Of a stretch of 18,366 bases of DNA, positions 1 to 7,906 are shown piece after piece. Source of the DNA: JAUUZT01 sp964654015 (GTDB lineage: Bacteria; Chloroflexota; Dehalococcoidia; GIF9; AB-539-J10); contig CAZZHQ010000045.1 of NCBI GenBank assembly GCA_964654015.1, positions 1-18,366 of the forward strand. Reading direction: 5' to 3'. The translations under genes and the position numbers were made by a program. A model generated the notes under the pieces. The model was not told the DNA's origin. It ran no database searches and worked only from the letters and a program-made list of their open reading frames with translations. Position 1 is the stretch's first letter. Every line of letters begins with the position of its first letter.

Positions 1-2052
1 ATGACCGAAGATATCGTTATAGGTTTTAAAAGAGTCGAGGTCAAGCATCAGCAGAGACAACTCCTGGTTGTAACGTGAATGGCGCGACACTTCTGCTTTA
101 AACTGCTCATCGAAGTGACGGCGGTTAAATAGACCTGTTAGTTCATCAATGCGTGCCCGCTGCTCAGCATTCGCATAAAGACGTAAATTATCAATTGGCG
201 TAGCAATCTGCAAAGTCAATTGTTCTAAAAGCTTTATCTGTTTGGGATTATAGGCATTGAAACGACGACTGGCTATTGTTAAACTTCCAATCGATATGTT
301 CTTGACAATTAGTGGCAGATAAACAATAGAGCAAATTCCATTAGTGCGAAGGCTCTCTTCAGTCCAGAATTTTCTATGCTGCCTGATGTCAGCTTCATAG
401 ATGGATTTATTCTCCTTTATTATCCATTCAGTAGCTGTTCCTTTCAGTTGTATTCTACTATCCTGTTCCCATGGTGAATCTATGTTGCTGGACAGAGCCA
501 GGAAGTGGAGCTTGTCTTCCTCAGCCAGAACAATCGTTGCGAAATCAACGTCAACCACCTTCTTTAATTCCTCGGAGAAACCCTCAAAAATACCCTGGAT
601 GTTCAAATTGGAGGTAATAAGAGTAACAAGGCGATTGATAATAGCTAATTCTTCTCCCTGTTCTTTCACCTGTTCGTGGAGATATTCCTTTTCCATACTG
701 GCTGCTACCCGGTTGGCTACAGACTCCGCAAGGTCCATATCATCAACTGTATAAACCTTTTCGCCACGCCTATTGCCTACCGCTAAAGCCGCAACAAGTT
801 CACCTCTATTTACCAGAGGAATGAACATATTCACTTCTGCTAATTGAATGGCATTTTTTTCTTCCTTCCATAAACCCTGGAATTCAGGAAGAATGCTGAG
901 GTTTCTTACAGGTAATATTTGGCCTTTCCTCTTCAGCCAGGCTATAGTAGGACTGTCCTGACTCACTATCAACTTCGCTATGGGATTATCTACCTCGGAT
1001 GGATAAACAAACCTGGCAATAAAATCTCCACTTTCAGCCCAGGGTAAAAGTAAACATGCTCTATTGCAATCAATAGATTGAGAAAGAAGAGATATTAGCT
1101 TGCTGCCAAATTGTTCCAGTGTGGGTATGTCGTATATCTCGGAAATGAAGTCATATAACCTGCGTTGGGGCTCAATCTCATTACCTCGAAAAAGTACCTC
1201 TGTTTTTCTTGAAACCATGGTACGCGCCTGGACACCAAAAAATATAAACATAACCCAGGTAGACAATAAAGCCACAATGGTATGAATAAAGCCTATTTCA
1301 ATACCAAGTGTTTTCTGGAATAAAAGCAACCACAAAAGACATACAATTACAAAAAGGGAACCAAATATGGCAGAAGTCAACGCACGGCGGAAAACCTCTC
1401 TGAAATCCAGTAATTTATGTACAACCACAGTATAGGTCAAGATAGCGGCATTAAAAAAGGCGCCAAAGTGGGGTAACGCATGCTGGGATCCCCATGGGGT
1501 GATACCAACCATACCAAAGAGAAATAAACAGATAAGGCCGATAAATAAATAAACGATTAGATTACGTTCCGTCGGATCAACCAGAATACCGTGCTTTCGA
1601 AACAACAGGTACACATCTTTCCCACATAAGAAAATGGTGGGAAAGAGTACAATGAAAAATCCAATACCATAGTTGACCTGAATGGTATGAGCGGTGGTAT
1701 CCATGCTCTGGGGTATGTATCCCAGAGATACAAGCGCAATGGCAATTACAAGTAAGATATGGGCAAAGGGTATTTTTATGGGGCGAGCATTATAAAAAGA
1801 ACGTAAAAAGTAGTGGTATTGAATCCCCATTCCTATACTGGCACAAAGTCCAATTCTAACAAAAAGTAATTTATGCGACATAAGAAAGTCCCCACGGAAG
1901 AAGATAGCAGAAAAACTCCATAAAAAAGCGGGAATCAGAAACAGAAGAAATATCTTTTGCCTTCTATTCCATGGGCGATTTTTCAATAAGATAACAAACA
2001 GGGGGATATAAATAATACTGGCAATTGCAGAGACTAAAACGAGACTATTCAT
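1..2052 (-). CDS. Membrane-bound GAF-GAF-GGDEF signalling protein (putative diguanylate cyclase), C-terminus cut by window edge
   Basis: The reading frame is open for 684 codons from the ATG at 2052 to base 1, so the C-terminus lies outside the window. Residues 1-280 hold about seven to eight hydrophobic helices, resembling the histidine-kinase N-terminal 7TM sensor region. Residues about 311-455 and 481-628 look like two GAF domains (e.g. IPLVNRGELVAALAVGN and LPLIVKNISIGSLTIASRRF), linked by a charged helix. A GGDEF domain starts near 632 with DELTGLFNRRHFDEQF and continues with LMLDLDSFKTYNDIFGH, where D671 would be a metal ligand. The window ends before the GG(D/E)EF signature, so cyclase activity cannot be judged. 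An inner-membrane sensor that makes cyclic di-GMP is the family expectation. No Shine-Dalgarno is visible before the ATG; see the promoter entry. A kinase is unlikely because a GGDEF start, not HisKA, follows the GAFs. Confidence 0.88.
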   Translation of the reverse strand, partial: MNSLVLVSAIASIIYIPLFVILLKNRPWNRRQKIFLLFLIPAFLWSFSAIFFRGDFLMSHKLLFVRIGLCASIGMGIQYHYFLRSFYNARPIKIPFAHILLVIAIALVSLGYIPQSMDTTAHTIQVNYGIGFFIVLFPTIFLCGKDVYLLFRKHGILVDPTERNLIVYLFIGLICLFLFGMVGITPWGSQHALPHFGAFFNAAILTYTVVVHKLLDFREVFRRALTSAIFGSLFVIVCLLWLLLFQKTLGIEIGFIHTIVALLSTWVMFIFFGVQARTMVSRKTEVLFRGNEIEPQRRLYDFISEIYDIPTLEQFGSKLISLLSQSIDCNRACLLLPWAESGDFIARFVYPSEVDNPIAKLIVSQDSPTIAWLKRKGQILPVRNLSILPEFQGLWKEEKNAIQLAEVNMFIPLVNRGELVAALAVGNRRGEKVYTVDDMDLAESVANRVAASMEKEYLHEQVKEQGEELAIINRLVTLITSNLNIQGIFEGFSEELKKVVDVDFATIVLAEEDKLHFLALSSNIDSPWEQDSRIQLKGTATEWIIKENKSIYEADIRQHRKFWTEESLRTNGICSIVYLPLIVKNISIGSLTIASRRFNAYNPKQIKLLEQLTLQIATPIDNLRLYANAEQRARIDELTGLFNRRHFDEQFKAEVSRHSRYNQELSLLMLDLDSFKTYNDIFGH

Positions 2053-2063
2053 GATATAGCACA

Positions 2064-2092
2064 ATTATTGAGATAATTATGCAAACTGTCAA
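2064..2092 (-). promoter_or_regulatory. Sigma70-type promoter of the GAF-GGDEF gene
   Basis: Read on the minus strand, a perfect -35 TTGACA (2092-2087) is followed by a 17-nt spacer and the -10 AATAAT (2069-2064). Transcription would start near 2057, only about five bases before the ATG at 2052, which has no Shine-Dalgarno in front of it. If the promoter is real, the mRNA is effectively leaderless. Confidence 0.55.
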
Positions 2093-2247
2093 GGGATGCT
2101 GTAGAAATTTATTAATTATTTATTACCTGGACAGTTTATTTCTCTACAACAATATTTCTTATCATTGTGAGCTAAGCGAAGAAATTTACAGGTCATCCTG
2201 ACCTTTCCCACGAAGGTAAAAGATTAAAGTAAGGTCATTATAATAGA

Positions 2248-2277
2248 ACAGGGGCGAGGCTAAAGCCTCGTCCCTGT
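2248..2277 (-). terminator. Hairpin downstream of the GH3 operon
   Basis: A 30-bp near-perfect inverted repeat has arms ACAGGG(G/A)CGAGGCT and AGCCTCG(T/C)CCCTGT meeting almost without a loop. It lies 25 bases past the stop of the last GH3 gene. There is no long U tract, so it may be a weak or factor-assisted terminator or a stray interspersed repeat. The rest of 2053-2301 holds the GGDEF-gene promoter and a small AGGTCA/TGACCT dyad at 2190-2204. Confidence 0.5.
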
Positions 2278-2301
2278 AAATATCTTCTGACGTGCTCAAT
2301 T

Positions 2302-3975
2302 TTAACGGATAGCCGCATGCTCGGCTTCAATTGCCATCGCAGGTTCTGCCACAACACTTGGAGCTCCAAGCAAGGAGAGCACCTTATCTGAAGGATTTAT
2401 GTGATTTGGCTTCAAATGCCCTAAGTCGGCTCCCTCTGCCTGCCGCTGAGTGGTATACCGGGTAAAGGCACCACTCGGAAGTAAACTGACTGCTAGCGGT
2501 TTATAGCCAAGCATAGTCTCCGGATCACCCCCAAAATGGAGGTATTGATTGTAGTGAAATACGTTGTTTAGCTCTACAAGCTCATCATACATCACTGCTG
2601 CCATGGTCTCTTCACTAGTCATATGGCCACCTTTAAGCTCAACGTAGAGGTGTAATATTGATTTATCTTTCACTATCTCTTTACGCGCTGTCCAATCCAC
2701 ATAAGGGATGCCGGTATTTTCAACCGCCTGCCAGATAACTTTCTCTGTCAGGCGACCAAAACAGCTAATATCAATAAGATCATCAGCGCGTCTTTCAAAT
2801 ACCATCTGGGGTATATCTATATTAAGCTTCTCATTTCGTAGCGAAATTATCCGGACCATGTCACCAATCCTATATCTAATCATGACACCACTATGAAAGT
2901 TGGTTATAACTATCTCATAGGTCTCTCCAGCTTGCACCTCATCTAATAACACAGTTTTCGGTTGATAGTAGTGATCTACCTGTTCTTTAGCCCATTCACT
3001 CTCAGGGATAAATTCTAAGAAGTCGAGGGTAGGGACAAAGGTCATACCTTCATAATCCCAGGTCTGTGTAGCAAAAATACCACCTTCGATGGCAGCATAT
3101 AGCTCAAGGGGATATCTCCCCCATAGCTCTTTTATTCTCTTCTTGAAAATAGTGTTATCTGTACCACCACCTCCAATACCCTTAATTGACCACAGGTCTT
3201 TGGGCAACATCGGACGGCGGGCCAGTTTACTCCGAATTAGTCCTCGGGTGAGTCGGAATAGCGCTTTGGGGTGAGATAGTAAAGGTTTAATATTCATCTT
3301 TCCTTTTTTCTGTTTGAACTGCTCACCTACCGTCACCAGGACAGAAGCCACACCACCAAAGGCATCAAGCCCCTGATATATAGCTTCCTCAAATCCAGCT
3401 TGTACTCTTTCTTGAAAAGACATCCCCTCAGGATTAGAGGGCAACATGTCATAGCCGATTGCCTGCTGTATCAATTGGCAGAGAAGTGCCGAGCCATACT
3501 CTTCAGATCCCACTGTATGTATAGTCTTCTGATGTTCCTTTATGTGAGAAAGATCACCTCGACCATTACAAGTAGTAAAAATAGCCGCGCCACCAGCCAC
3601 CCTTTCAAATTGTGTTAAAAAATCCTCTGGCATAGGCACCCACTTTATGTCGTATTTCCCTGTTTGGCCGGAGGTTCTTATCCACCTTGCAACCTTAGCT
3701 GGCAAGCAATCCTCCCTTTTCTCTGCTAGCTCTGGTAGATAATCACCATAAGTGGTTAAAGGAACCTGCTCACGGAATTCCTCCACAGTAGCAGGCATGG
3801 CTCCACGCATTATTTTTCTGCCCAGTTCACAATTTTTTAATACCTCAATCTGTTTCAGAAGCAGTTTCTTCTGGATATCCATAAATTGGTCCAGGCTAAG
3901 GTCAATAAAGCCACAGCACATCTGCCACAGCTCCTCTTTTCTGCCCTGTCGTTGTAGATCAATAGGTCTTGTCAT
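2302..3975 (-). CDS. GH3-family acyl-adenylating/amide-forming enzyme (paralogue 1)
   Basis: This 557-aa protein has the hallmarks of the GH3 ('auxin-responsive promoter') fold, a branch of the ANL adenylating superfamily. The nucleotide-binding motif is RTSGQTGKYDIKWVPM (residues 100-115), followed by YAAIEGG (293-299), FVPTLDFLEFIP (313-324) and RYRIGDMVRI (367-376). FGRLTEK (406-412) leads into the mobile C-terminal domain. Plant members activate a carboxylate with ATP and join it to an amino acid; bacterial substrates are mostly unknown, so none is assigned here. The product is soluble, with no signal peptide. Its start has GGAGGAG about eight bases upstream. It is the third gene of an operon, 35 bp after the small RHH-like gene, and is 81% identical to the other GH3 over the first 100 residues by my count. 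It keeps the more canonical nucleotide-binding loop of the two. Confidence 0.85.
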   Translation of the reverse strand: MTRPIDLQRQGRKEELWQMCCGFIDLSLDQFMDIQKKLLLKQIEVLKNCELGRKIMRGAMPATVEEFREQVPLTTYGDYLPELAEKREDCLPAKVARWIRTSGQTGKYDIKWVPMPEDFLTQFERVAGGAAIFTTCNGRGDLSHIKEHQKTIHTVGSEEYGSALLCQLIQQAIGYDMLPSNPEGMSFQERVQAGFEEAIYQGLDAFGGVASVLVTVGEQFKQKKGKMNIKPLLSHPKALFRLTRGLIRSKLARRPMLPKDLWSIKGIGGGGTDNTIFKKRIKELWGRYPLELYAAIEGGIFATQTWDYEGMTFVPTLDFLEFIPESEWAKEQVDHYYQPKTVLLDEVQAGETYEIVITNFHSGVMIRYRIGDMVRIISLRNEKLNIDIPQMVFERRADDLIDISCFGRLTEKVIWQAVENTGIPYVDWTARKEIVKDKSILHLYVELKGGHMTSEETMAAVMYDELVELNNVFHYNQYLHFGGDPETMLGYKPLAVSLLPSGAFTRYTTQRQAEGADLGHLKPNHINPSDKVLSLLGAPSVVAEPAMAIEAEHAAIR

Positions 3976-4010
3976 ATCTATTTCTCCTCCTTCTATTAAA
4001 GAAATCTATT

Positions 4011-4331
4011 TCAATCCTTTTTGCTTTTTACTAAACCACCTAACGATTGTAATCTTTTACTTAGCTGCTGGAACTCTACATCTCCTGTCTGCTCGCCCAA
4101 TTCCAACCCATAAGTAACAAAGAACTCAAGGAAACTGTGCAACAGATTTTTCATCCCTTGCTGAAACTGGAAGAATTCCTCCCTGCTTACTCCGTTGCGC
4201 TTTGAGGTTTCTGCTTTCAATTGGTTATCAATGAGCAAGTTGAAAAATTCTGAAAGGCTCAGGTCACCACGATTTTCCTCTATTTTCTTCATTATTTCAA
4301 CATCCACTATCAACATCCGTTTTTCAGACAT
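4011..4331 (-). CDS. Small ribbon-helix-helix-like protein between the two GH3 genes
   Basis: This 106-aa protein is of unrecognised family. Its N-terminal 40 residues fit a ribbon-helix-helix layout: a short strand (RMLIVDVEIM), a helix, a turn with SLSEF, and a second helix (FFNLLIDNQL), as in CopG/Arc-type DNA-binding proteins. The remainder is amphipathic helix rich in F, L, E and Q, followed by a basic tail (KSKKD). It could be an operon autoregulator or a helical partner of the GH3 enzymes; the sequence does not decide. Translation starts at the ATG at 4331 with AGGAGG seven to eight bases upstream, inside the 3' end of the preceding GH3 gene (22-nt overlap), which suggests translational coupling. 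The next gene starts 35 bp downstream. Confidence 0.75.
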   Translation of the reverse strand: MSEKRMLIVDVEIMKKIEENRGDLSLSEFFNLLIDNQLKAETSKRNGVSREEFFQFQQGMKNLLHSFLEFFVTYGLELGEQTGDVEFQQLSKRLQSLGGLVKSKKD

Positions 4332-6058
4332 CTGACGCTCCTCCTTTCCAATTTAATCTTACGAAGAATATATGTATTGCACTGGCACCGAACAGCTACA
4401 CGCTCGGGCTCTACTGCCGGAACAGCCTCTACTTCAACTCCAGGAGATTTCAGAAGAGAAAGTATCTCGTCCGTAGGATTAATATGAGGTGGTTTTATAT
4501 GCCCCAAATCTGCTCCCTGAGCCCTCATCCGGGAAATATAGCGGGAAGAGGCGCCCTGAGGAAGGAAAGTAATCTTTACAGGCTCCAAATCCATGAATTT
4601 TGCTGCCTCACCATAAGCAAACTTATAAAGGTTGAAGTCGTGTATTTTGTCTAATTCCAGAAACTCTTTATACACGGCCGCTGCTACGGATTGTTCGCTT
4701 GCGATATAGTCATCCTGCAGTTCCAAATAGATGTGTAACAAAGGCTTGTCGTCACTTATTTCCTTGCGCGCTGTCCAATCCGCATAAGGGATGCCGGTAT
4801 TCTCAATCGCGTGCCAGATGAGTTTTTCTGTGATATGACCAAAGCCAAATATATCAATAAGCTCATCGGCTCTTCTTTCAAACACCATTTGGGGAATATC
4901 AATGTTCAATTTCTCATTACGCAGCGAGGTTATTCGAATCATGTCACCAATCCTGTATCTGGTCATGATGCCACTATGAAAGTTGGTAATGACTATCTCG
5001 TATTTCTCACCAGCTTTTACCTCATCCAGCAAAATGGTTTTGGGTTGGTATGAACGGTCCAATTGACATTTAAACCATTCCCTTTCCGGGATAAATTCAT
5101 AGAAGTTGAGGTTAGGAACAAAGGTCATCCCTTCGTAATCCCAGGTCTGGATGGCATAATAGCCTCCCTCAGTACTGGAATACATTTCCAGCAGAGGTCT
5201 CCCCCATAATTCCTCAACCTTCTTCCTAAAAACACCACTATCTGTACCACTGCCTGCAATCGCTCTAAGAGACCACATATCTTTGGGCAGCATGGCACGG
5301 TGATTCAATTTGCTTATAGCCACTGCCCTCATTACACGCCACAGTGCCTTCGGATGGCGAAGTAGTGGACGAATATTTCTCTTACCCGATCGCTGTTTAA
5401 ATTGTTCTCCTACAGCCACCAGTACAGATGGTAATCCTCCAATCATGTCAAGTCCCCGATAGAGCGCCTCACCGAAACCGGCTTTCATTCTCTCCTGGAA
5501 CTGCATCCCTTCCCCGTTTAATGGCAAGAGATCACAGCCAAGTGCCTGTCGCATCAGGTAAACCATGGCACCCGAAACATATTCCGGTGTACCCATGCTA
5601 AATAACAATTTGAAGTGCTCATGTATCTTCGAGACATCGCCTCTGCTATCACATGTAGAAAAAATAACAACTGCTGCTCCTAATTTCTCACATTCAAAGG
5701 CAAAATCATCCGACATGGGCACCCACTTAACATCATAATCGCCGGCATGACCAGATGTACGCACCCAGCGAGCCACCTTGGCTGGTAAACCATCCTCTCT
5801 TTTTTCCACCAGGTCAGGAAGATAATCGTTGTAGGTGGTTAGAGGCACCTGCTCCCTAAACTCCTCTATCGTGCTGGGCATAGCGCCCCCCATAACTTTC
5901 CTCCCCAGTTCACAGTTCTTCAATTGCTCAATCTGCTCCAACAACAGCCTTTTCTGAATGGCCATGAATTCTTCTGTATTGAGGTCTATGAAGCCACAGC
6001 ACATCTGCCAGAGTTCTTCTTTTCTTCCCTGCCGAAGTAAATCAATTGGCTTTGTCAT
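4310..6058 (-). CDS. GH3-family acyl-adenylating enzyme (paralogue 2), with C-terminal read-through tail
   Basis: This 582-aa protein is the first gene of the operon, with AAGGAGGT just before the ATG at 6058. It aligns end to end with the downstream GH3 and shares YSSTEGG (293-299), FVPNLNFYEFIP, RYRIGDMIRI and the C-terminal FGHITEK. Its nucleotide-binding loop reads RTSGHAGDYDVKW, so the Thr and Lys of the sister's SGQTGK are replaced by Ala and Asp; the later Lys111 is kept. Residue 557 is exactly where the paralogue ends. After it comes a 25-residue cysteine- and arginine-rich tail that translates the former intergenic spacer, including the ribosome binding site of the next gene. Codon 558 is TGC (4387-4385), one base from TGA, so loss of a stop codon is likely. 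The protein should be cytosolic; its substrate is unknown. Confidence 0.85.
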   Translation of the reverse strand: MTKPIDLLRQGRKEELWQMCCGFIDLNTEEFMAIQKRLLLEQIEQLKNCELGRKVMGGAMPSTIEEFREQVPLTTYNDYLPDLVEKREDGLPAKVARWVRTSGHAGDYDVKWVPMSDDFAFECEKLGAAVVIFSTCDSRGDVSKIHEHFKLLFSMGTPEYVSGAMVYLMRQALGCDLLPLNGEGMQFQERMKAGFGEALYRGLDMIGGLPSVLVAVGEQFKQRSGKRNIRPLLRHPKALWRVMRAVAISKLNHRAMLPKDMWSLRAIAGSGTDSGVFRKKVEELWGRPLLEMYSSTEGGYYAIQTWDYEGMTFVPNLNFYEFIPEREWFKCQLDRSYQPKTILLDEVKAGEKYEIVITNFHSGIMTRYRIGDMIRITSLRNEKLNIDIPQMVFERRADELIDIFGFGHITEKLIWHAIENTGIPYADWTARKEISDDKPLLHIYLELQDDYIASEQSVAAAVYKEFLELDKIHDFNLYKFAYGEAAKFMDLEPVKITFLPQGASSRYISRMRAQGADLGHIKPPHINPTDEILSLLKSPGVEVEAVPAVEPERVAVRCQCNTYILRKIKLERRSVRCLKNGC

Positions 6059-6101
6059 AATGTACCTCCTTAATTCAAGTTAGCTATCTGCTTATTGATC
6101 C

Positions 6102-6155
6102 ACCCAGTGTGCGGCATTTGATAAACGTTGATAAATATAGAGCTTCGCACTGGGT
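6102..6155. promoter_or_regulatory. Candidate operator in the GH3 operon leader
   Basis: Perfect 8-bp arms ACCCAGTG (6102-6109) and CACTGGGT (6148-6155) enclose two direct copies of TTGATAAA (6118-6125 and 6128-6135), exactly 10 bp apart, that is one helical turn. RHH repressors often bind such tandem sites, and an RHH-like gene lies in the operon, so autoregulation is a reasonable guess. It could equally be a leader hairpin. It lies 44-97 bp upstream of the GH3 start. Confidence 0.35.
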
Positions 6156-6369
6156 AATCGGATAGCCACTCTCATATATTTTAGTTATTTATACTTTGAC
6201 AGGACTAGAATTGTTTGTGAAGTGTTTATGTTCTAGAAGATAGTTCTATTTGAAGCTGGTAGAAATGCTGTGGAAAAAATAATGCGAAAAAAAAGTGAAT
6301 TTGCCACCTGTTTCCGACTTTGACTGTGAACTGCCTTCCCTCAAAACCAGTGCAGCTTTTAGGAGGCAA

Positions 6370-6459
6370 CTCAAAAACAGAGTTTCTTTATTAAGCGTGT
6401 ATATTTTATTACCGGATTATGAATGGGATGATTATGGCTATCAGGTCGGTGAACAGCAC
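6370..6459 (-). pseudogene. Remnant 3' end of the small membrane-protein gene
   Basis: Read on the minus strand, the last 16 codons (6459-6412) give VLFTDLIAIIIPFIIR and a stop at 6411-6409. The intact gene at 7946-8347 ends VLFTGLLAIIIPFIIR and stop. Similarity continues past the stop to 6370, giving 77 matches in 90 ungapped bases against 7907-7996 by hand alignment, including a perfect 18-base match at the far end. Nothing upstream of residue VLF is preserved, so this is only a gene end. With the intact copy it forms a direct repeat around the HAD and GNAT genes. Confidence 0.8.
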
Positions 6460-6489
6460 GATACGCATTCTGCGGGGCACGCAGAACAT

Positions 6490-7023
6490 CTATTCATGAC
6501 ATAGCTCCATTAGCCACATATCCGTGTATTCACCGCTGGGGAGTAACCAGGAATCTTTCAGGAGTTCCTTTTTCTTAAAGCCAACTTTTTCATAGGCTCT
6601 AATAGCTTTTTGGTTAGCAGGAAAGACGGTAAGCCCAAGGAGCGTCAGTCCAAGTTCATTGTGAGCGTAATCTATAGCCTTTCTTAATGCTTCTGTGCCG
6701 TATCCTTGCCCACGATATTTTTTGTCCATGATAGCAATGCCAATTTCGGCACACGATGCTGCTACGTTTATACCTTTGATAGAGATGTAGCCAATTGCTT
6801 TTTTATCGATTGTGCTGGTAAGGCAAAAAGTCACGGCTTTGCCATTTTTACAATATGGTACGGATAATACCTCTGCTGTTTGGAGAAACCTGTCGTTTTC
6901 ACCACTGAGGAAGGGTTTCCATTCCATAGTAGCAATCAGTTCAGGGTCAGCAGACAGCGATATGTAGCGGTTAATATGGTCCTCATTTAAATCGGATAGG
7001 ATAACCAGGTTCTCGGCTTCCAT
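6490..7023 (-). CDS. GNAT family N-acetyltransferase (RimJ/RimL-like)
   Basis: This 177-aa protein is of normal length for a single-domain GNAT. It shows the acetyl-CoA pyrophosphate-binding motif KKYRGQGYGTEALR (residues 101-114) and the motif NQKAIRAYEKVGF (137-149), typical of the RimJ/RimL-like group that acetylates amino groups of proteins or small molecules. The acceptor is not predictable. The start ATG at 7023 has only a weak ribosome binding site (GTGGT), but it lies 27 bp after the HAD gene, so the two are probably co-transcribed and this gene depends on upstream translation. Both lie between the two copies of a 90-bp direct repeat. Confidence 0.85.
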   Translation of the reverse strand: MEAENLVILSDLNEDHINRYISLSADPELIATMEWKPFLSGENDRFLQTAEVLSVPYCKNGKAVTFCLTSTIDKKAIGYISIKGINVAASCAEIGIAIMDKKYRGQGYGTEALRKAIDYAHNELGLTLLGLTVFPANQKAIRAYEKVGFKKKELLKDSWLLPSGEYTDMWLMELCHE

Positions 7024-7050
7024 TATTAATAATTTACCACAATTTAGCTA

Positions 7051-7776
7051 TCAGGCGCCCAGCTTTTCCGCCAGTTCGTTAAAATCAGCGGCGTACAGGT
7101 CTAACCATGACTCGTTCTTAGTATTCTCTTTAAGTATGGGGCCATACTCCAATGGTCTTGGAATGAAAGCTGTCTTCATTCCGATGGAACGGGCGCCTTG
7201 CAGGTCACCTTTGTGCGCAGCTACCATCATTACTTGATTGGGTAGTAGTCCCAGCAGGTCAACGGCTACCTGGTAAACCCGCTGGTTTGGTTTATAACAC
7301 CTGGCTAGTTCAGCGGAAAGGACACAGTCCCATGGTAACCCGGCATTTTTAGCCATGTTAGTCAGAAGCGCTATGTTACCGTTTGATAGGGTAGAAAGCA
7401 GGTATCGCTTACGCAGTCTTTTAAGTCCACCTATCACATCAGACCAGGGCCCGAGGCGATGCCATACTCGATTCAGGTTATCTTTTTCCGCCTCTTCAAG
7501 GCCAGTTACACCGAATTCGGTAAGCAGTTCATCCAGCATGAGGCGATGTAGCCGGTCGACATTCATCCAGGGAAGTTCCCCGCGCTGCACTCTCCCTGTA
7601 GCTGAAATATAGCCTTTTATTCTCCAATCATCGGCAAACTTGGCCCAATCAGCCTTAATCCCTTTTGCTTCTCCCAACTGTTGTAGTTCATGGATAACCG
7701 TACTGCGCCAATCAACTACCGTACCAAACACATCAAAGGTAAGTGCCTTTATACTGGATACGTCTAACTTATTCAT
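7051..7776 (-). CDS. HAD-superfamily hydrolase, type II haloacid dehalogenase-like
   Basis: This 241-aa protein matches the L-2-haloacid dehalogenase type II layout. The nucleophile is D15 in TFDVFGTVVDW, WR at 51-52 matches the substrate-carboxylate arginine, LSNGN (130-134) holds motif II, K162 lies in RCYKPNQRVYQ, and the acidic motif is MMVAAHKGDLQGAR with D191. In characterised dehalogenases the last motif reads SSNxxD; here the aligned Ser and Asn are Ala186 and His188. This AAH variant is common in relatives, and real dehalogenase activity is uncertain. Cytosolic hydrolysis of a 2-haloacid or of a phosphoester are both possible. The start ATG follows AAGGGG. It is the first gene of a pair with the GNAT. 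Confidence 0.85.
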   Translation of the reverse strand: MNKLDVSSIKALTFDVFGTVVDWRSTVIHELQQLGEAKGIKADWAKFADDWRIKGYISATGRVQRGELPWMNVDRLHRLMLDELLTEFGVTGLEEAEKDNLNRVWHRLGPWSDVIGGLKRLRKRYLLSTLSNGNIALLTNMAKNAGLPWDCVLSAELARCYKPNQRVYQVAVDLLGLLPNQVMMVAAHKGDLQGARSIGMKTAFIPRPLEYGPILKENTKNESWLDLYAADFNELAEKLGA

Positions 7777-7906
7777 AATTCCCCTTCTATAATTTTAGGC
7801 GTATTACTTTCTCCTTGCGGCGAACCAAGTATGATTATTAAGCAATCTGCTATTTGATTATTTTACTGCTCACTAAGTTGGTCTAAGACAATTGTATTTT
7901 AAACAG

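Larger units (their letters stand above)
6059..6489. other. Intergenic region upstream of the GH3 operon
   Basis: The first 100 bases form the GH3 operon leader with repeated motifs (separate entry). The middle, 6160-6369, is AT-rich and should hold the promoter, but I find no minus-strand -35/-10 pair with good spacing. The end holds a remnant of a membrane-protein gene at 6370-6459. A 7-bp stem with a 5-nt loop at 6468-6486 (TTCTGCG/CGCAGAA) sits just past the GNAT stop codon; it has no U tract. Confidence 0.5.

Noticed and set aside
401..754. 117-aa open frame on the plus strand
   Set aside because: It lies antisense within the GAF-coding part of the signalling gene, has no ribosome binding site and no family resemblance.
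2190..2204. AGGTCA-TCC-TGACCT matches the eukaryotic estrogen response element exactly
   Set aside because: Six-base arms arise easily by chance and the context is plainly bacterial. At most it is a small dyad upstream of the GGDEF gene.
6295..6504. 69-aa plus-strand open frame upstream of the GNAT gene
   Set aside because: It crosses the membrane-gene remnant in antisense; the conserved signal there is the minus-strand VLFTDLIAIIIPFIIR end.
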